From Ruminococcus bovis (lineage in GTDB: Bacteria > Bacillota > Clostridia > Oscillospirales > Acutalibacteraceae), in the NCBI RefSeq assembly GCF_005601135.1, contig NZ_CP039381.1:1547941-1611940 (forward strand): a DNA stretch of 64,000 nucleotides. Reading direction: 5' to 3'. The notes beneath the pieces are model-generated. The model worked only from the letters and a program-made list of their open reading frames with translations, had not been told where the DNA came from and did no database searches. Position 1 is the first letter of the stretch. Every line of letters begins with the position of its first letter. Positions 9,633-18,035 of this stretch are shown here, piece by piece. The position numbers were made by a program, and so were the translations under genes.

Positions 9633-10145
9633 ATGGAAGTTTTTAAACTAAAGAAGTATGACCTTGATGATGTTAAAAGATTAATTGAACTTGCTAATAA
9701 GAACGATTTAAGTGTTCTTGAAATAGAAACAAAAAAGGGCAGAAGAATTCGTATTGAAAAGAATAAGCCTGTTGCTCCTGCAGTAGCTTTTAATGCTGCT
9801 GCACCTGCACCGGCTGTTGCACCTGCTCCTGTACAAGCTCCTGTAGCAGAAACTGCACCTGTACAGCAGTCTGCTCCAACTCCTGCAACTGCAACTGCTC
9901 CTCAGCCTACAGGCAAAACAATTAAAGCACCTATGGTTGGTGTTTTCTATCAGGCAGCATCTCCTGAAGCCGAACCATATGTAACTGTTGGCAAGACAGT
10001 TAAAAAGGGTGATACAGTTTGTATCATTGAGGCTATGAAACTAATGAACGAAATTCAGGCAGAAGAAGATGGCACTATCAAGGAAATCCTTGTAAAGAAC
10101 GGTGACATTATCGAATACGGTCAGCCACTTTTCGTTATTGAATAA
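9633..10145 (+). CDS. accB: Biotin carboxyl carrier protein of acetyl-CoA carboxylase
   Basis: It carries the carboxyl group between biotin carboxylase and carboxyltransferase. The 170-residue protein has an N-terminal helical segment, a long Ala/Pro linker (about residues 46-90), and a biotinyl domain with EAMKLMNEI (biotinyl lysine at Lys136). GGAGG overlaps the end of fabF, indicating coupled translation. Confidence 0.95.
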   Translation: MEVFKLKKYDLDDVKRLIELANKNDLSVLEIETKKGRRIRIEKNKPVAPAVAFNAAAPAPAVAPAPVQAPVAETAPVQQSAPTPATATAPQPTGKTIKAPMVGVFYQAASPEAEPYVTVGKTVKKGDTVCIIEAMKLMNEIQAEEDGTIKEILVKNGDIIEYGQPLFVIE

Positions 10146-10166
10146 TTTTACATAATAATTTTGTAT

Positions 10167-10185
10167 GGGCGAACATTGTTCGCCC
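10167..10185. repeat. Palindromic intergenic repeat (GGGCGAAC hairpin)
   Basis: GGGCGAACA-T-TGTTCGCCC is a 9-bp stem between accB and fabZ inside the operon. The same palindrome with one central change recurs at 14262-14280, so it is a dispersed repeat. No T-run follows, so it is unlikely to terminate transcription. It may affect mRNA stability. Confidence 0.6.
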
Positions 10186-10238
10186 CATTATGCATTAATA
10201 TGTAAAAATAAATTACAACTAAAGAAAGGTAATTTAAA

Positions 10239-10649
10239 ATGAATCAAGAAGAAATTAAGCAGATTTTACCTCATAGAGATAATATGCTACTTGTTGAAAG
10301 AGCAGAATTAACAGGTGAAAATGAGGCAAAAGGTTATTATACAATTAAAGGTGACGAATTTTTCTTAAAGGGTCACTTCCCTGGAAACCCTGTTGTTCCC
10401 GGTGTTATTCTTTGTGAAATGATGGGACAGGCCAGTTGTGTACTTCTTGCCGATAAGGTAAAAGGTGGTACACCTTACTTTACTAAGCTTGATGGTGTTA
10501 AGTTTAAGAAACCTGTTCTACCGGGTGACACATTGGAAACTGTTGCTACAGTTACAAGAGTAAGAGCACCATTCTATTTTATTAGTACAAAGGGTTATGT
10601 AAACGGCAAACTTCATGTTCAGGCAGAAATGTCATTTGCTGTAAAGTAA
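10239..10649 (+). CDS. fabZ: 3-hydroxyacyl-[acyl-carrier-protein] dehydratase
   Basis: It removes water from beta-hydroxyacyl-ACP to give the FabK substrate. The 136-residue hot-dog protein has the catalytic histidine in GHFPGNPVVPG (His46) and the glutamate in CEMMGQA (Glu60). GAAAGG lies upstream. It lies between accB and accC, the usual order in Clostridia. Confidence 0.95.
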   Translation: MNQEEIKQILPHRDNMLLVERAELTGENEAKGYYTIKGDEFFLKGHFPGNPVVPGVILCEMMGQASCVLLADKVKGGTPYFTKLDGVKFKKPVLPGDTLETVATVTRVRAPFYFISTKGYVNGKLHVQAEMSFAVK

Positions 10650-10677
10650 AACTCCTAGAGGATTGGAGATTTAAAAA

Positions 10678-12027
10678 ATGTTTTCAAAAATTTTAATTGC
10701 AAACCGTGGTGAAATTGCAGTAAGAATTATCAGAGCTTGTAGAGAAATGGGTATCAGCACAGTTGCTATTTATAGTGAAGCAGATAAGGATGCCCTTCAT
10801 GTATCTTTAGCTGATGAGGCTTATTGTGTAGGTCCTGCTCAAGTAGGGGATAGTTACTTAAATATGCTTAATATTTTAACAATAGCTGTTTCTTCAGGTG
10901 CTCAGGCTATTCACCCGGGATACGGACTTCTTTCTGAAAATGCAAAATTTGTTTCTCTTTGCGAAAAGTGTAATATTACTTTCATTGGTCCATCTTCTCA
11001 GATGATTGAGGACCTTGGTGACAAGGATAAAGCAAGAAAAACAATGCAGAAAGCCGGTGTACCTGTTACTCCCGGTACAGAAGTTATTGAAGATGAAAAT
11101 GAAGCTAAAGCAGCTGCCGGTAAGATTGGCTACCCAATTCTTATTAAAGCTCGTTCCGGTGGTGGTGGTAGAGGTATCCGTCTTGTTGAAAAAGAAGAGG
11201 ATTTCCTAAACGCTTTCAGAAGTGCATCAAGTGAAGCTAAAAGTGCATTTGGTGATAGTGGTTGCTATATAGAAAAGTTCCTAAAACCGGTTAAGCATAT
11301 TGAAATGCAGTTGCTTTGTGATAAGCATGGCAATGTTCTATGCCTTGGTGAAAGAGAATGTTCTGTTCAGAGAAAGAACCAAAAGTTAATTGAAGAAAGT
11401 CCTAGCCCATCAATTACTCCTGAAATCAGAGCAAAAATGATGGATGCTGCTACTAAGGCTGCTAAGGCAGTAAACTACAATTCAGTTGGTACAGTAGAAT
11501 TTCTACTTGATAAGGACAAGAACTTCTACTTTATGGAAATGAACACTCGTTTGCAGGTTGAACACGGTGTTACAGAAATGGTAACAGGTCTTGACCTGGT
11601 ACAGTGGCAGATTAGAGTTGCTGCCGGTTGTAAGCTGGATAAAACACAGGATCAGATTTTCTTCCATGGCCATGCTATTGAATGTAGAATTAATGCAGAA
11701 AATCCAGACAAGGACTTCCGTCCATCTTGTGGTAAGATTACAAAGTTACATATTCCCGGTGGTTCATTTGTTCGTTTTGATACTGCTATTTATCAGGATT
11801 ACATTATTCCACCATTCTATGACAGTATGGTAGGTAAGGTTATTGTTCAAGGCAGAACTCGTGACCTTGCTATCAGAAAGATGAAGATGGCACTTTCTGA
11901 ACTTTCAATCAGTGGTATTGACCACAACAGAAACCTACAGATTGAAATTCTTTCTGCTAAAGAATTTATTGATGGTTCTTATACAACTGATTTTATTGAA
12001 GAATTTGAGAAGAGAAGAAAAAAGTAA
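10678..12027 (+). CDS. accC: Acetyl-CoA carboxylase, biotin carboxylase subunit
   Basis: It carboxylates biotin on AccB using ATP and bicarbonate. The 449-residue ATP-grasp protein shows FSKILIANRGEIAVRIIRA, the glycine-rich loop RSGGGGRGIR, and FMEMNTRLQVEHGVTEM. The length is typical for the family. GGATTGGAGA precedes the ATG. Confidence 0.96.
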   Translation: MFSKILIANRGEIAVRIIRACREMGISTVAIYSEADKDALHVSLADEAYCVGPAQVGDSYLNMLNILTIAVSSGAQAIHPGYGLLSENAKFVSLCEKCNITFIGPSSQMIEDLGDKDKARKTMQKAGVPVTPGTEVIEDENEAKAAAGKIGYPILIKARSGGGGRGIRLVEKEEDFLNAFRSASSEAKSAFGDSGCYIEKFLKPVKHIEMQLLCDKHGNVLCLGERECSVQRKNQKLIEESPSPSITPEIRAKMMDAATKAAKAVNYNSVGTVEFLLDKDKNFYFMEMNTRLQVEHGVTEMVTGLDLVQWQIRVAAGCKLDKTQDQIFFHGHAIECRINAENPDKDFRPSCGKITKLHIPGGSFVRFDTAIYQDYIIPPFYDSMVGKVIVQGRTRDLAIRKMKMALSELSISGIDHNRNLQIEILSAKEFIDGSYTTDFIEEFEKRRKK

Positions 12028-12056
12028 TTGTATCAAAGTGAAAATCGTGTTATAAT
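12028..12056 (+). promoter_or_regulatory. Internal promoter for accD-accA
   Basis: TTGTAT, 17 nt, then TATAAT with an extended TGT begins at the nucleotide after the accC stop. It would give a leader of about 37 nt before accD, so the carboxyltransferase genes may also be expressed separately. Confidence 0.6.
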
Positions 12057-12099
12057 GTACTTATATAGTTTTTACGAATAATTTACGAAATGGGTGATT

Positions 12100-12972
12100 A
12101 TGTTGGATTTATTTACTTTTTTAAAACCAAAGAATGAACTTGAGGGTTCTAACCAATCAAATAACTCAATGCCATTTGTTCCTGATTCAATGTGGGTAAA
12201 GTGTCCTGCTTGTAACAATATGCTTTTGGCAAGTGATTTGAAAGAAAACCTTAGTGTTTGCAGTAAATGTAATCATCACTTTAGAATGACTGCTAGGGAA
12301 AGAATTAAGATTGTTGCCGATAAGGGAACTTTCGTTGAAATGGATAAGGATATGGAAAGTACTGATATTCTTAATTTCCCTAACTACAAAGAAAAACTAA
12401 GAATTGCTAAGGAAAAAAGTAATGAAAAAGAAAATGTAATCACAGGTACTTGTAAAATCGGTGGCAATGATACTGTAATTTGTGTTATGTCATCAGACTT
12501 TATGATGGGTTCTATGGGTACTGTTACCGGTGAAAAGATTACCAGAGCTATTGAGTACGCTACAGACAATAGACTTCCTATTGTTATTTTCACAGTTTCA
12601 GGTGGTGCAAGAATGCAGGAAGGTGTGTTGTCACTAATGCAGATGGCAAAGACTTCCGGTGCAGTAAAGCGTCACAGTGATGCAGGTCTTCTATATATTA
12701 CTGTTCTAACTGACCCAACAACAGGTGGTGTTACTGCTTCATTTGCTATGGAGGGTGATATTATCCTTGCTGAGCCAAAGGCTCTTGTTGGATTTGCAGG
12801 ACAGAGAGTTGTTGAACAAACAACCCACACTAAACTTCCTAAGGGTTTCCAAAGATCAGAATTCTTACTTGAAAAAGGTTTTGTAGATTCTGTTGTACAG
12901 AGAAAAGATATGAAGAAAACTCTTGCTTATCTTCTTTCTATTCACAATCCTAACAAGGAGGTTCAAGAATAA
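12100..12972 (+). CDS. accD: Acetyl-CoA carboxylase carboxyltransferase, beta subunit
   Basis: With AccA it transfers the carboxyl group from biotin to acetyl-CoA. The 290-residue protein has an N-terminal zinc ribbon (CPAC then CSKC, about 16 residues apart) followed by a crotonase-fold domain (FTVSGGARMQEG, PTTGGVTASFAM). The ATG at 12100 fits GGGTGAT, a match to the 3' side of the extended Shine-Dalgarno; a GTG at 12094 lies inside that site and is less likely. Its stop overlaps the accA start by one base. Confidence 0.93.
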   Translation: MLDLFTFLKPKNELEGSNQSNNSMPFVPDSMWVKCPACNNMLLASDLKENLSVCSKCNHHFRMTARERIKIVADKGTFVEMDKDMESTDILNFPNYKEKLRIAKEKSNEKENVITGTCKIGGNDTVICVMSSDFMMGSMGTVTGEKITRAIEYATDNRLPIVIFTVSGGARMQEGVLSLMQMAKTSGAVKRHSDAGLLYITVLTDPTTGGVTASFAMEGDIILAEPKALVGFAGQRVVEQTTHTKLPKGFQRSEFLLEKGFVDSVVQRKDMKKTLAYLLSIHNPNKEVQE

Positions 12973-13757
12973 TGAATGCTTATGATAAGGTAATGGCAGC
13001 TAGAGATGCCAAGAGATTAACTGCCGTTGATTATATTAACAAGATGTTCGGTTCAACATTTATTGAAATGCATGGTGACAGAAGATTTGGTGATGATAAG
13101 GCTATTGTTGGTGGTTTAGCAATGCTTTATGACCAGCCAATCACAGTTATCGGTATTGAAAAAGGTAGAAATACTAAGGAAAGAATGAACCGTAACTTTG
13201 GTTCTGCTAACCCTGAGGGTTACAGAAAAGCATTAAGACTTATGAAACAAGCTGAAAAGTTCCACAGACCTGTGTTCTGTTTAGTTGATACCAGTGGTGC
13301 TTATCCGGGTATCGGTGCTGAGGAAAGAGGTCAAGGCCTTGCTATTGCTGAGAATCTTATGGAAATGATGACACTTAAAACACCTGTACTTTCCATTATT
13401 ATTGGTGAGGGTGGTTCAGGTGGTGCTTTGGCACTGGCAGTTGCTGATGAAGTTTGGATGCTTGAAGACAGTATTTATTCAGTAATTTCGCCTGAAGGTT
13501 GTGCGTCAATCTTATGGAAAGATAGTACAAAAGCACCTGAGGCTTCTAACTGCTTAAAGTTAACTTCTCACGATTTGTTTGACCTTGGTGTTATCGAAAG
13601 AATTATTCGTGAACCTGTTGATAGTGATGATAGAAAAATGTTTGAGGGACTAAAAATGTTAGTTGCCAGAACATTTGAGAAGAATATGGCTGTTGACACA
13701 GATAAACTTATTGAAACAAGATATGCTCGTTTCCGTAAGTTCGGCAAGAAAGATTAA
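12972..13757 (+). CDS. accA: Acetyl-CoA carboxylase carboxyltransferase, alpha subunit
   Basis: It is the partner of AccD. The 261-residue crotonase-fold protein shows RRFGDDKAIVGG, LVDTSGAYPGIGAEERGQ, IGEGGSGGALALAVADEVWML and YSVISPEGCASILW. It is the last gene of the operon, has AAGGAGG inside the accD end, and is followed by a strong terminator. Confidence 0.95.
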   Translation: MNAYDKVMAARDAKRLTAVDYINKMFGSTFIEMHGDRRFGDDKAIVGGLAMLYDQPITVIGIEKGRNTKERMNRNFGSANPEGYRKALRLMKQAEKFHRPVFCLVDTSGAYPGIGAEERGQGLAIAENLMEMMTLKTPVLSIIIGEGGSGGALALAVADEVWMLEDSIYSVISPEGCASILWKDSTKAPEASNCLKLTSHDLFDLGVIERIIREPVDSDDRKMFEGLKMLVARTFEKNMAVDTDKLIETRYARFRKFGKKD

Positions 13758-13776
13758 TTTCTAATATATAAATTAT

Positions 13777-13808
13777 GGCTTTCATTACATTGTAGTGAAA
13801 GCCTTTTT
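13777..13808 (+). terminator. Intrinsic terminator of the fab/acc operon
   Basis: A 12-bp stem (GGCTTTCATTAC pairing with GTAGTGAAAGCC) is followed by TTTTT. Confidence 0.9.
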
Positions 13809-13857
13809 GTTATAGCAATTTAATATAGTGAATTTCCTATATAATAGTCTGTTGTAG

Positions 13858-13886
13858 TTGACTTATTAAAAAAATAGGATTATAAT
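13858..13886 (+). promoter_or_regulatory. Promoter of candidate small RNA
   Basis: TTGACT, a 17-nt spacer and TATAAT form a near-consensus promoter. It is not followed by any convincing reading frame before the terminator at 13993-14030. Confidence 0.7.
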
Positions 13887-13892
13887 ATAGTT

Positions 13893-14030
13893 ACTTGTGG
13901 GATTCCTGACTCCCCCTCAAGTGAAAATGTTAAATGTTAATGTTTTTTTGATGAATGTAGTATTTTTTCTATACCTCACTATCAAAAATACACAGCAACA
14001 GCACAACGAAAGTTGTGCTGTTGTTGTTTT
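13893..14030 (+). ncRNA. Candidate orphan small RNA, about 138 nt
   Basis: The predicted transcript runs from the promoter at 13858-13886 to a strong terminator. It has three structured parts: a 5' hairpin (ACTTG 13893-13897 with CAAGT 13918-13922, plus GGGA with TCCC inside), a middle stem (TTTTTGAT with ATCAAAAA), and the terminator, a 15-bp stem with one mismatch and a GAAA loop followed by TTTT. A weak 64-codon frame from GTG 13897 runs through the terminator and lacks a ribosome site. I cannot match it to 6S, tmRNA, SRP RNA or RNase P. Confidence 0.55.
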
Positions 14031-14073
14031 ATATAAGTGTATTGTTATTCATAAATTTAAAGTCAATTTTCTT

Positions 14074-14560
14074 AATTTTTATTGTGGCTAAGGGTAAATA
14101 ACTATATAAATTAGGGTTTGTGGTGATGTTTAAATACTAAAAAGTGTATACTATGTCCTTTCTCTCTTGTGTACCAAGTTATTGCACAATTAATAATATA
14201 ACAATATTATGTAGCATAAACAGTACCGACTTTTATATCATATTATGACTCACAGTCGTAGGGGCGAACATCGTTCGCCCGTAAAAAAGTGTGATACCTA
14301 TGGGATTATTGTCCTGTTTACAGACTAAATATTTATAATATCTACATAGGGCAAAGTACCTATATGAAGGCTAGTTTGTAACGGGACATCAATGATGTCC
14401 CCTACACCTGTTAGCCACACTATAAAGATAGTATAAGGTATGATATTTTTGTAAATTTTCCTTTATGTTAAATGAAAAATAAACTTTTCTCTAACCACAA
14501 TAAAAGCTAAAAAATAAATTTACCTTAACCCACAATAAAAATTGAAAAACCCTAATTTAT
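14074..14560. repeat. Nested inverted repeats in gene-free region
   Basis: AATTTTTATTGTGG (14074-14087) is inverted at 14530-14543, and ATAAATTAGGGTTT (14106-14119) is inverted at 14547-14560, both without mismatch. A third degenerate copy of the TTTTATTGTGG word is near 14493-14505 in the inverted sense. The MITE-like unit at 14258-14406 sits between the arms. I found no gene in this stretch. Confidence 0.55.
14258..14406. repeat. MITE-like unit with palindromic ends
   Basis: It begins GTAGGGG and ends CCCCTAC. Each end is itself a hairpin: GGGCGAAC-ATC-GTTCGCCC at 14262-14280 and GGGACATC-AAT-GATGTCCC at 14383-14401. Read on its own strand, each end has the form GTAGGGG...CCCGT, so they look like terminal inverted repeats of a 149-bp non-coding element. 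No target duplication could be defined. Confidence 0.45.
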
Positions 14561-14640
14561 GAAACTAGTCTTTACCCACAGACAAAATTTAAAACCCAAA
14601 TTTGTATTACTATAAAATATATATTAACAGAGAAAAGAGA

Positions 14641-14672
14641 AAGGTGTAGTAGAATTTTCTACTACACCTTTT
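14641..14672. terminator. Terminator downstream of the histidine kinase gene
   Basis: AAGGTGTAGTAGAA pairs with TTCTACTACACCTT (14 bp). T-rich sequence on both sides lets it work in either direction. On the minus strand it ends the two-component operon. Confidence 0.8.
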
Positions 14673-14746
14673 AGGGTTAATATAGAATAGCTTATTATGG
14701 TATAAAGCCATAAACAGTTATTTGTAATACAGAATGAAAAGAAAAA

Positions 14747-16402
14747 TTAGAATTTAATTGTAATCTTAGTACCTTTACCAAGTTCACTTTCAACTTTCAT
14801 TTTACCGTTGTGATGTTCAACACCATGCTTAACAATTGAAAGACCAAGACCTGTACCACCAACTTCTTTACTGTGACTTTTGTCAACTCTGTAGAATCTT
14901 TCAAAAATTCTGCTTTGGTCTTCTTTGCTAATACCAATACCTGTGTCCTCAACAATCAAAGTAGCTTTACCGTTTATCGGTGCAACAGTAATTGTTACTG
15001 AGCCGTTAGGCTTGTTGTATTTAATAGCATTGTCAACTAGGTTGTAAACAATTTCACTTAGTAGTGTTGGTACACCATGTACTATTGTTTTCTCACCGTA
15101 TAGTGTTAATTTAACACCACAGTTGTCTGCAATAGGAGATAGGGTGTCCTCAACATTCTTTGCAATTTCGTAAATGTCAACTTCCTTATCTTCAGGTTCG
15201 TATGACTTGTCATCTAACTTAGACAACTTGATAATATCGTTAACCAAGGTGATAAGTCTGTTAGCTTCTTTAGTAATGTTGTGTGCAAAGTGAGTTACTG
15301 TTTCCTTAGGAGTTGCTTCCATTCCGATAATTTCAGCAGATGCTAAAATTGCAGTTAGTGGAGTTTTTAGTTCATGGCTAACATTAGCACTAAATTCTCT
15401 TCTTAATAGTTCTCTTTGATGCTTTTCTGTAACATCAAGGATAACTGCTACAGCACCTTTAATCTTGCCGTCAACCTCAACAGGATTGCAGTATAGACTT
15501 AAGTATCTGTCACCATATTCAAAAGTATCTGACATATGTGTTCCATGAATAGCATTGTTAATGTTAGTTTTAAATTCATCATCAATACTTAGGTCTTCTA
15601 AATATTCATCATCCAGTGATGAAATGTTAAGTAACTTCTTCACACTCTTGTTATATGAAAGAATTTTGCCCTGTAAATCAAGAACCAAAAGTCCTTCTTT
15701 CATATTGCTGGTGATAACATTAAATTCAGCTTGAGTTCTCTTTAACTCTTTGATTTGGTCACGAATAACTCTGTTTTGGTGGCTGATTTTGTGTACTAAT
15801 GGCTCAATTTCTTCATATGTTGTAACTGCCTCAACATTTTCCAGGTCAAGGTCATTAATAGGCATAACAATCTTTTTTGAAGATAGGTAAGCTATTATAT
15901 ATGAAAGTACAAGTGCAATTATCACAACAATTGCAAGTGGTTGCCACATATTAAGTAACAAAATCCAAACGGTATATTGGTTGGTGGAAATACGAATTAC
16001 CGAACCATCAGAAAGTAACTTTGCACAGTACATAGTCCTTTCGGATAAAGTGTCTGACATTCTTATATCTTCACCTGTACCGTTTTTCATTGCATCCTTA
16101 ATTTCTTTACGGTTAAGGTGGTTTTCCATTTTACTTTTTGAAACATTAGAATCATACTTAATAGAACCATCTTTGTTAACCCAAGTGATTCTGGCTTTTT
16201 CTGATTTGCTTAATGTGTCAAGATATTTTGTACCACCATCTTCAACACCAACAGAAATTATATTAATTTCAGAATGAAGTTCATTCATTATTTGTTTTCC
16301 ATGGTAGTTGTACATAACACCAAAGATAATAACGATTGTAACAACAAGCATAGAAAAACAAGCTAAAAAAATGTTTTTAAATATTTTCTTTGTCATTGTC
16401 AT
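14747..16402 (-). CDS. Sensor histidine kinase, PhoR/WalK type
   Basis: This membrane sensor phosphorylates the response regulator encoded just upstream. The 551-residue protein has two transmembrane helices around an outward sensor domain of about 130 residues, a HAMP-like linker, a PAS domain (about residues 215-320), a HisKA helix with FSANVSHELKTPL, and a kinase domain with NLVDNAIKYN, EDTGIGIS, FERFYRVD and GTGLGLSIVK. The start at 16402 has GGTGAA upstream and lies one nucleotide after the regulator stop. A longer reading from 16444 would overlap the regulator and lacks a ribosome site. The signal is unknown; no phosphate-uptake genes are nearby. Confidence 0.9.
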   Translation of the reverse strand: MTMTKKIFKNIFLACFSMLVVTIVIIFGVMYNYHGKQIMNELHSEINIISVGVEDGGTKYLDTLSKSEKARITWVNKDGSIKYDSNVSKSKMENHLNRKEIKDAMKNGTGEDIRMSDTLSERTMYCAKLLSDGSVIRISTNQYTVWILLLNMWQPLAIVVIIALVLSYIIAYLSSKKIVMPINDLDLENVEAVTTYEEIEPLVHKISHQNRVIRDQIKELKRTQAEFNVITSNMKEGLLVLDLQGKILSYNKSVKKLLNISSLDDEYLEDLSIDDEFKTNINNAIHGTHMSDTFEYGDRYLSLYCNPVEVDGKIKGAVAVILDVTEKHQRELLRREFSANVSHELKTPLTAILASAEIIGMEATPKETVTHFAHNITKEANRLITLVNDIIKLSKLDDKSYEPEDKEVDIYEIAKNVEDTLSPIADNCGVKLTLYGEKTIVHGVPTLLSEIVYNLVDNAIKYNKPNGSVTITVAPINGKATLIVEDTGIGISKEDQSRIFERFYRVDKSHSKEVGGTGLGLSIVKHGVEHHNGKMKVESELGKGTKITIKF

Positions 16403-16403
16403 T

Positions 16404-17072
16404 TTATTCACCAATCTTATATCCAAAACCTCTGATAGTTTCAATCATATTACCACATTCACCAAGTTTAGTTCTAAGGGTACGAATGTGTACATCAACA
16501 GTTCTGTTTTCACCATCAAAGTCATATCCCCAGATTTTGTTAAGCAACTTTTCTCTGGAGAAAACAACACCTTTGTTCTGCATTAATAGCAATAGTAGGT
16601 GATATTCCTTGTATGTAAGTACAACATTTTTGCCATTTGCAGTAACAATGTGTTTTTCAGGGTTTACTGTTAGTTTGCCAACTGTGATTTCACCATCATC
16701 TTTGTGATTAGATGTTCTTCTTAGTAATGCTCTAATTCTTGAAACAAGTTCCAGCATACTAAATGGTTTTGTCATATAGTCATCAGCACCACTATCAAGT
16801 CCAATAACCTTGTCATACTCAGCATCTTTAGCAGTTACCATAATGATAGGTAGGTCTGATGTTTCTTTGTTGCTTCTTAATTTTCGGAGTATCTGTAAAC
16901 CATCCTCTTCAGGTAGCATAATGTCCAGCAGAATAAGGTCAGGTGTTTCTTCTTTCATAGCTTTCCAAAATTCTGATGGTCTTTCAAAGCCTTTAACTTC
17001 AAAGCCACTATTCTTTAATGAATAAAATACAGCTTCATTTATACTACGGTCATCCTCTATGAAATAAATCAT
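16404..17072 (-). CDS. OmpR/PhoB-family response regulator
   Basis: This DNA-binding partner of the kinase has 222 residues: a receiver domain with the acidic pair Asp7/Asp8, the phosphoacceptor Asp50 in LLDIMLPEEDG and the lysine in TKPF, then a winged-helix domain (KEYHLLLLLMQN, WGYDFDGENRTVDVHIRTLRTKL). The ATG at 17072 has GGAG 9 nt upstream; the ATG at 17081 abuts that site and is unlikely. Three 11-bp-phased GTTAAA hexamers upstream suggest autoregulation. Confidence 0.92.
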   Translation of the reverse strand: MIYFIEDDRSINEAVFYSLKNSGFEVKGFERPSEFWKAMKEETPDLILLDIMLPEEDGLQILRKLRSNKETSDLPIIMVTAKDAEYDKVIGLDSGADDYMTKPFSMLELVSRIRALLRRTSNHKDDGEITVGKLTVNPEKHIVTANGKNVVLTYKEYHLLLLLMQNKGVVFSREKLLNKIWGYDFDGENRTVDVHIRTLRTKLGECGNMIETIRGFGYKIGE

Positions 17073-17101
17073 ATATATCATCTCCGTTCTTTTCTATTAA
17101 T

Positions 17102-17156
17102 ATTATAGCACCGATAGGTTAAATAAAAAGAGTAGTAATGTTAAATCTAAGTTAAA
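17102..17156 (-). promoter_or_regulatory. Promoter with phased TTTAAC boxes (PhoB-type autoregulation)
   Basis: On the minus strand there is a TATAAT -10 (17102-17107) with a poor -35. TTTAAC hexamers lie at 17151-17156, 17140-17145 and 17118-17123, spaced 11 and 22 nt. Direct hexamers with an 11-bp period are typical of PhoB/PhoP-family operators, so the regulator probably activates its own operon. Confidence 0.55.
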
Positions 17157-17348
17157 TAAGAAGTTTAGATTATATTGGTATGAAAAGTATTTAAAAATAT
17201 TTATGTAAACTTCACTTATATTATAACTAATAATAGTTTAAAAGTGAATAGATTTGTACTGTTAAAAGTAAATATTTTTATATTTGTTTTGAATTAAATA
17301 GTAGGTGTAGAAAATATTAAAAATATTTAAAAAGTTATGAAAAAACTC

Positions 17349-17377
17349 TTGACAGTTTCTAAGATATATAGTAGAAT
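17349..17377 (+). promoter_or_regulatory. Promoter of tRNA-Leu
   Basis: TTGACA, 17 nt, TAGAAT. The short leader includes the hairpin GTCGTT-N7-AACGAC before the tRNA. Confidence 0.75.
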
Positions 17378-17420
17378 ATATCTTGTCGTTGAGAGATAAC
17401 GACTAAATAAGTTAATATAT

Positions 17421-17505
17421 GCGGGTGTGGCGGAATTGGCAGACGCGCTAGATTTAGGTTCTAGTGTTCACCGACGTGCAGGTTCAAGTCCTGTCACCCG
17501 CACCA
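17421..17505 (+). tRNA. tRNA-Leu (anticodon UAG)
   Basis: The 7-bp acceptor stem is GCGGGTG/CACCCGC. The anticodon arm CTAGA-TTTAGGT-TCTAG gives anticodon UAG, there is a long variable arm as expected for class II tRNAs, GGTTCAAGTCC is the T-arm, and CCA is encoded. It reads CUA, a codon common in the neighbouring genes. The accessory block begins just downstream. Confidence 0.97.
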
Positions 17506-17509
17506 TTGG

Positions 17510-17544
17510 ATTGGTTAACAATTTACTTGTTAACCAATTTTTTT
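17510..17544 (+). terminator. Terminator of tRNA-Leu
   Basis: ATTGGTTAAC pairs with GTTAACCAAT across a 9-nt loop and runs into seven Ts. Confidence 0.9.
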
Positions 17545-17806
17545 ATACCTGAAAAAGCCCATGGATAAGCCATTTCTAGGTTTTTTTTCATTTTTCATCG
17601 GTACATAAAATATTTTCAGATTGCACCCTATTTGCATCCATTTGGTGCAATAATATTTTGATTTGCACCATAATTGCACCATCATTTTGATAATATATTA
17701 CCTGATTTCTTCAATAATTTTCTTTACTTAAAGTCAATCATAAATATTGTGCGATGGATATAATTCTATATTGTAAGTAAATTTATTGTTAAGTTGATTT
17801 TATTTA

Positions 17807-17868
17807 AATCACGAAATTTTAAATAAAAGTGTGATTAAAATCACATAATTATTAAGAAAAATGTGATT
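17807..17868. promoter_or_regulatory. Symmetric four-half-site operator (copy A)
   Basis: AATCACG (17807-17813), TGTGATTAAAATCACA (17830-17845) and TGTGATT (17862-17868) are separated by 16 nt on each side. The layout is identical to 27286-27347. Confidence 0.55.
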
Positions 17869-17980
17869 TTATAAGTTTTAAATATTAAGATTAAGTAAAA
17901 GGAAAGATATTTTCTTTATTTTGTTTTTGATAATCGGAAGTATACCTTTTTAGTAATTACCTTATTTTTCAGGTAAATTG

Positions 17981-18035
17981 AAAGGAGCTGTGAAGAATGA
18001 AGTCCTAAACTTCATCTTTTCATAGCTCCTTTTTG
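17981..18035. terminator. Long hairpin terminator (copy A)
   Basis: GGAGCT...AGCTCC closes a long hairpin with an inner GAAGT/ACTTC stem, followed by TTTTT. It nearly matches 28829-28881 and could end transcription from the convergent radical SAM operon. Confidence 0.75.

Noticed and set aside
13897..14091. 64-codon reading frame from GTG 13897
   Set aside because: It runs through a strong terminator hairpin, has no ribosome site and no recognisable sequence.
17510..17700. Attachment site of an integrated element at tRNA-Leu
   Set aside because: No integrase is present and no copy of the tRNA 3' end was seen at the far side of the block, so att sites cannot be supported.
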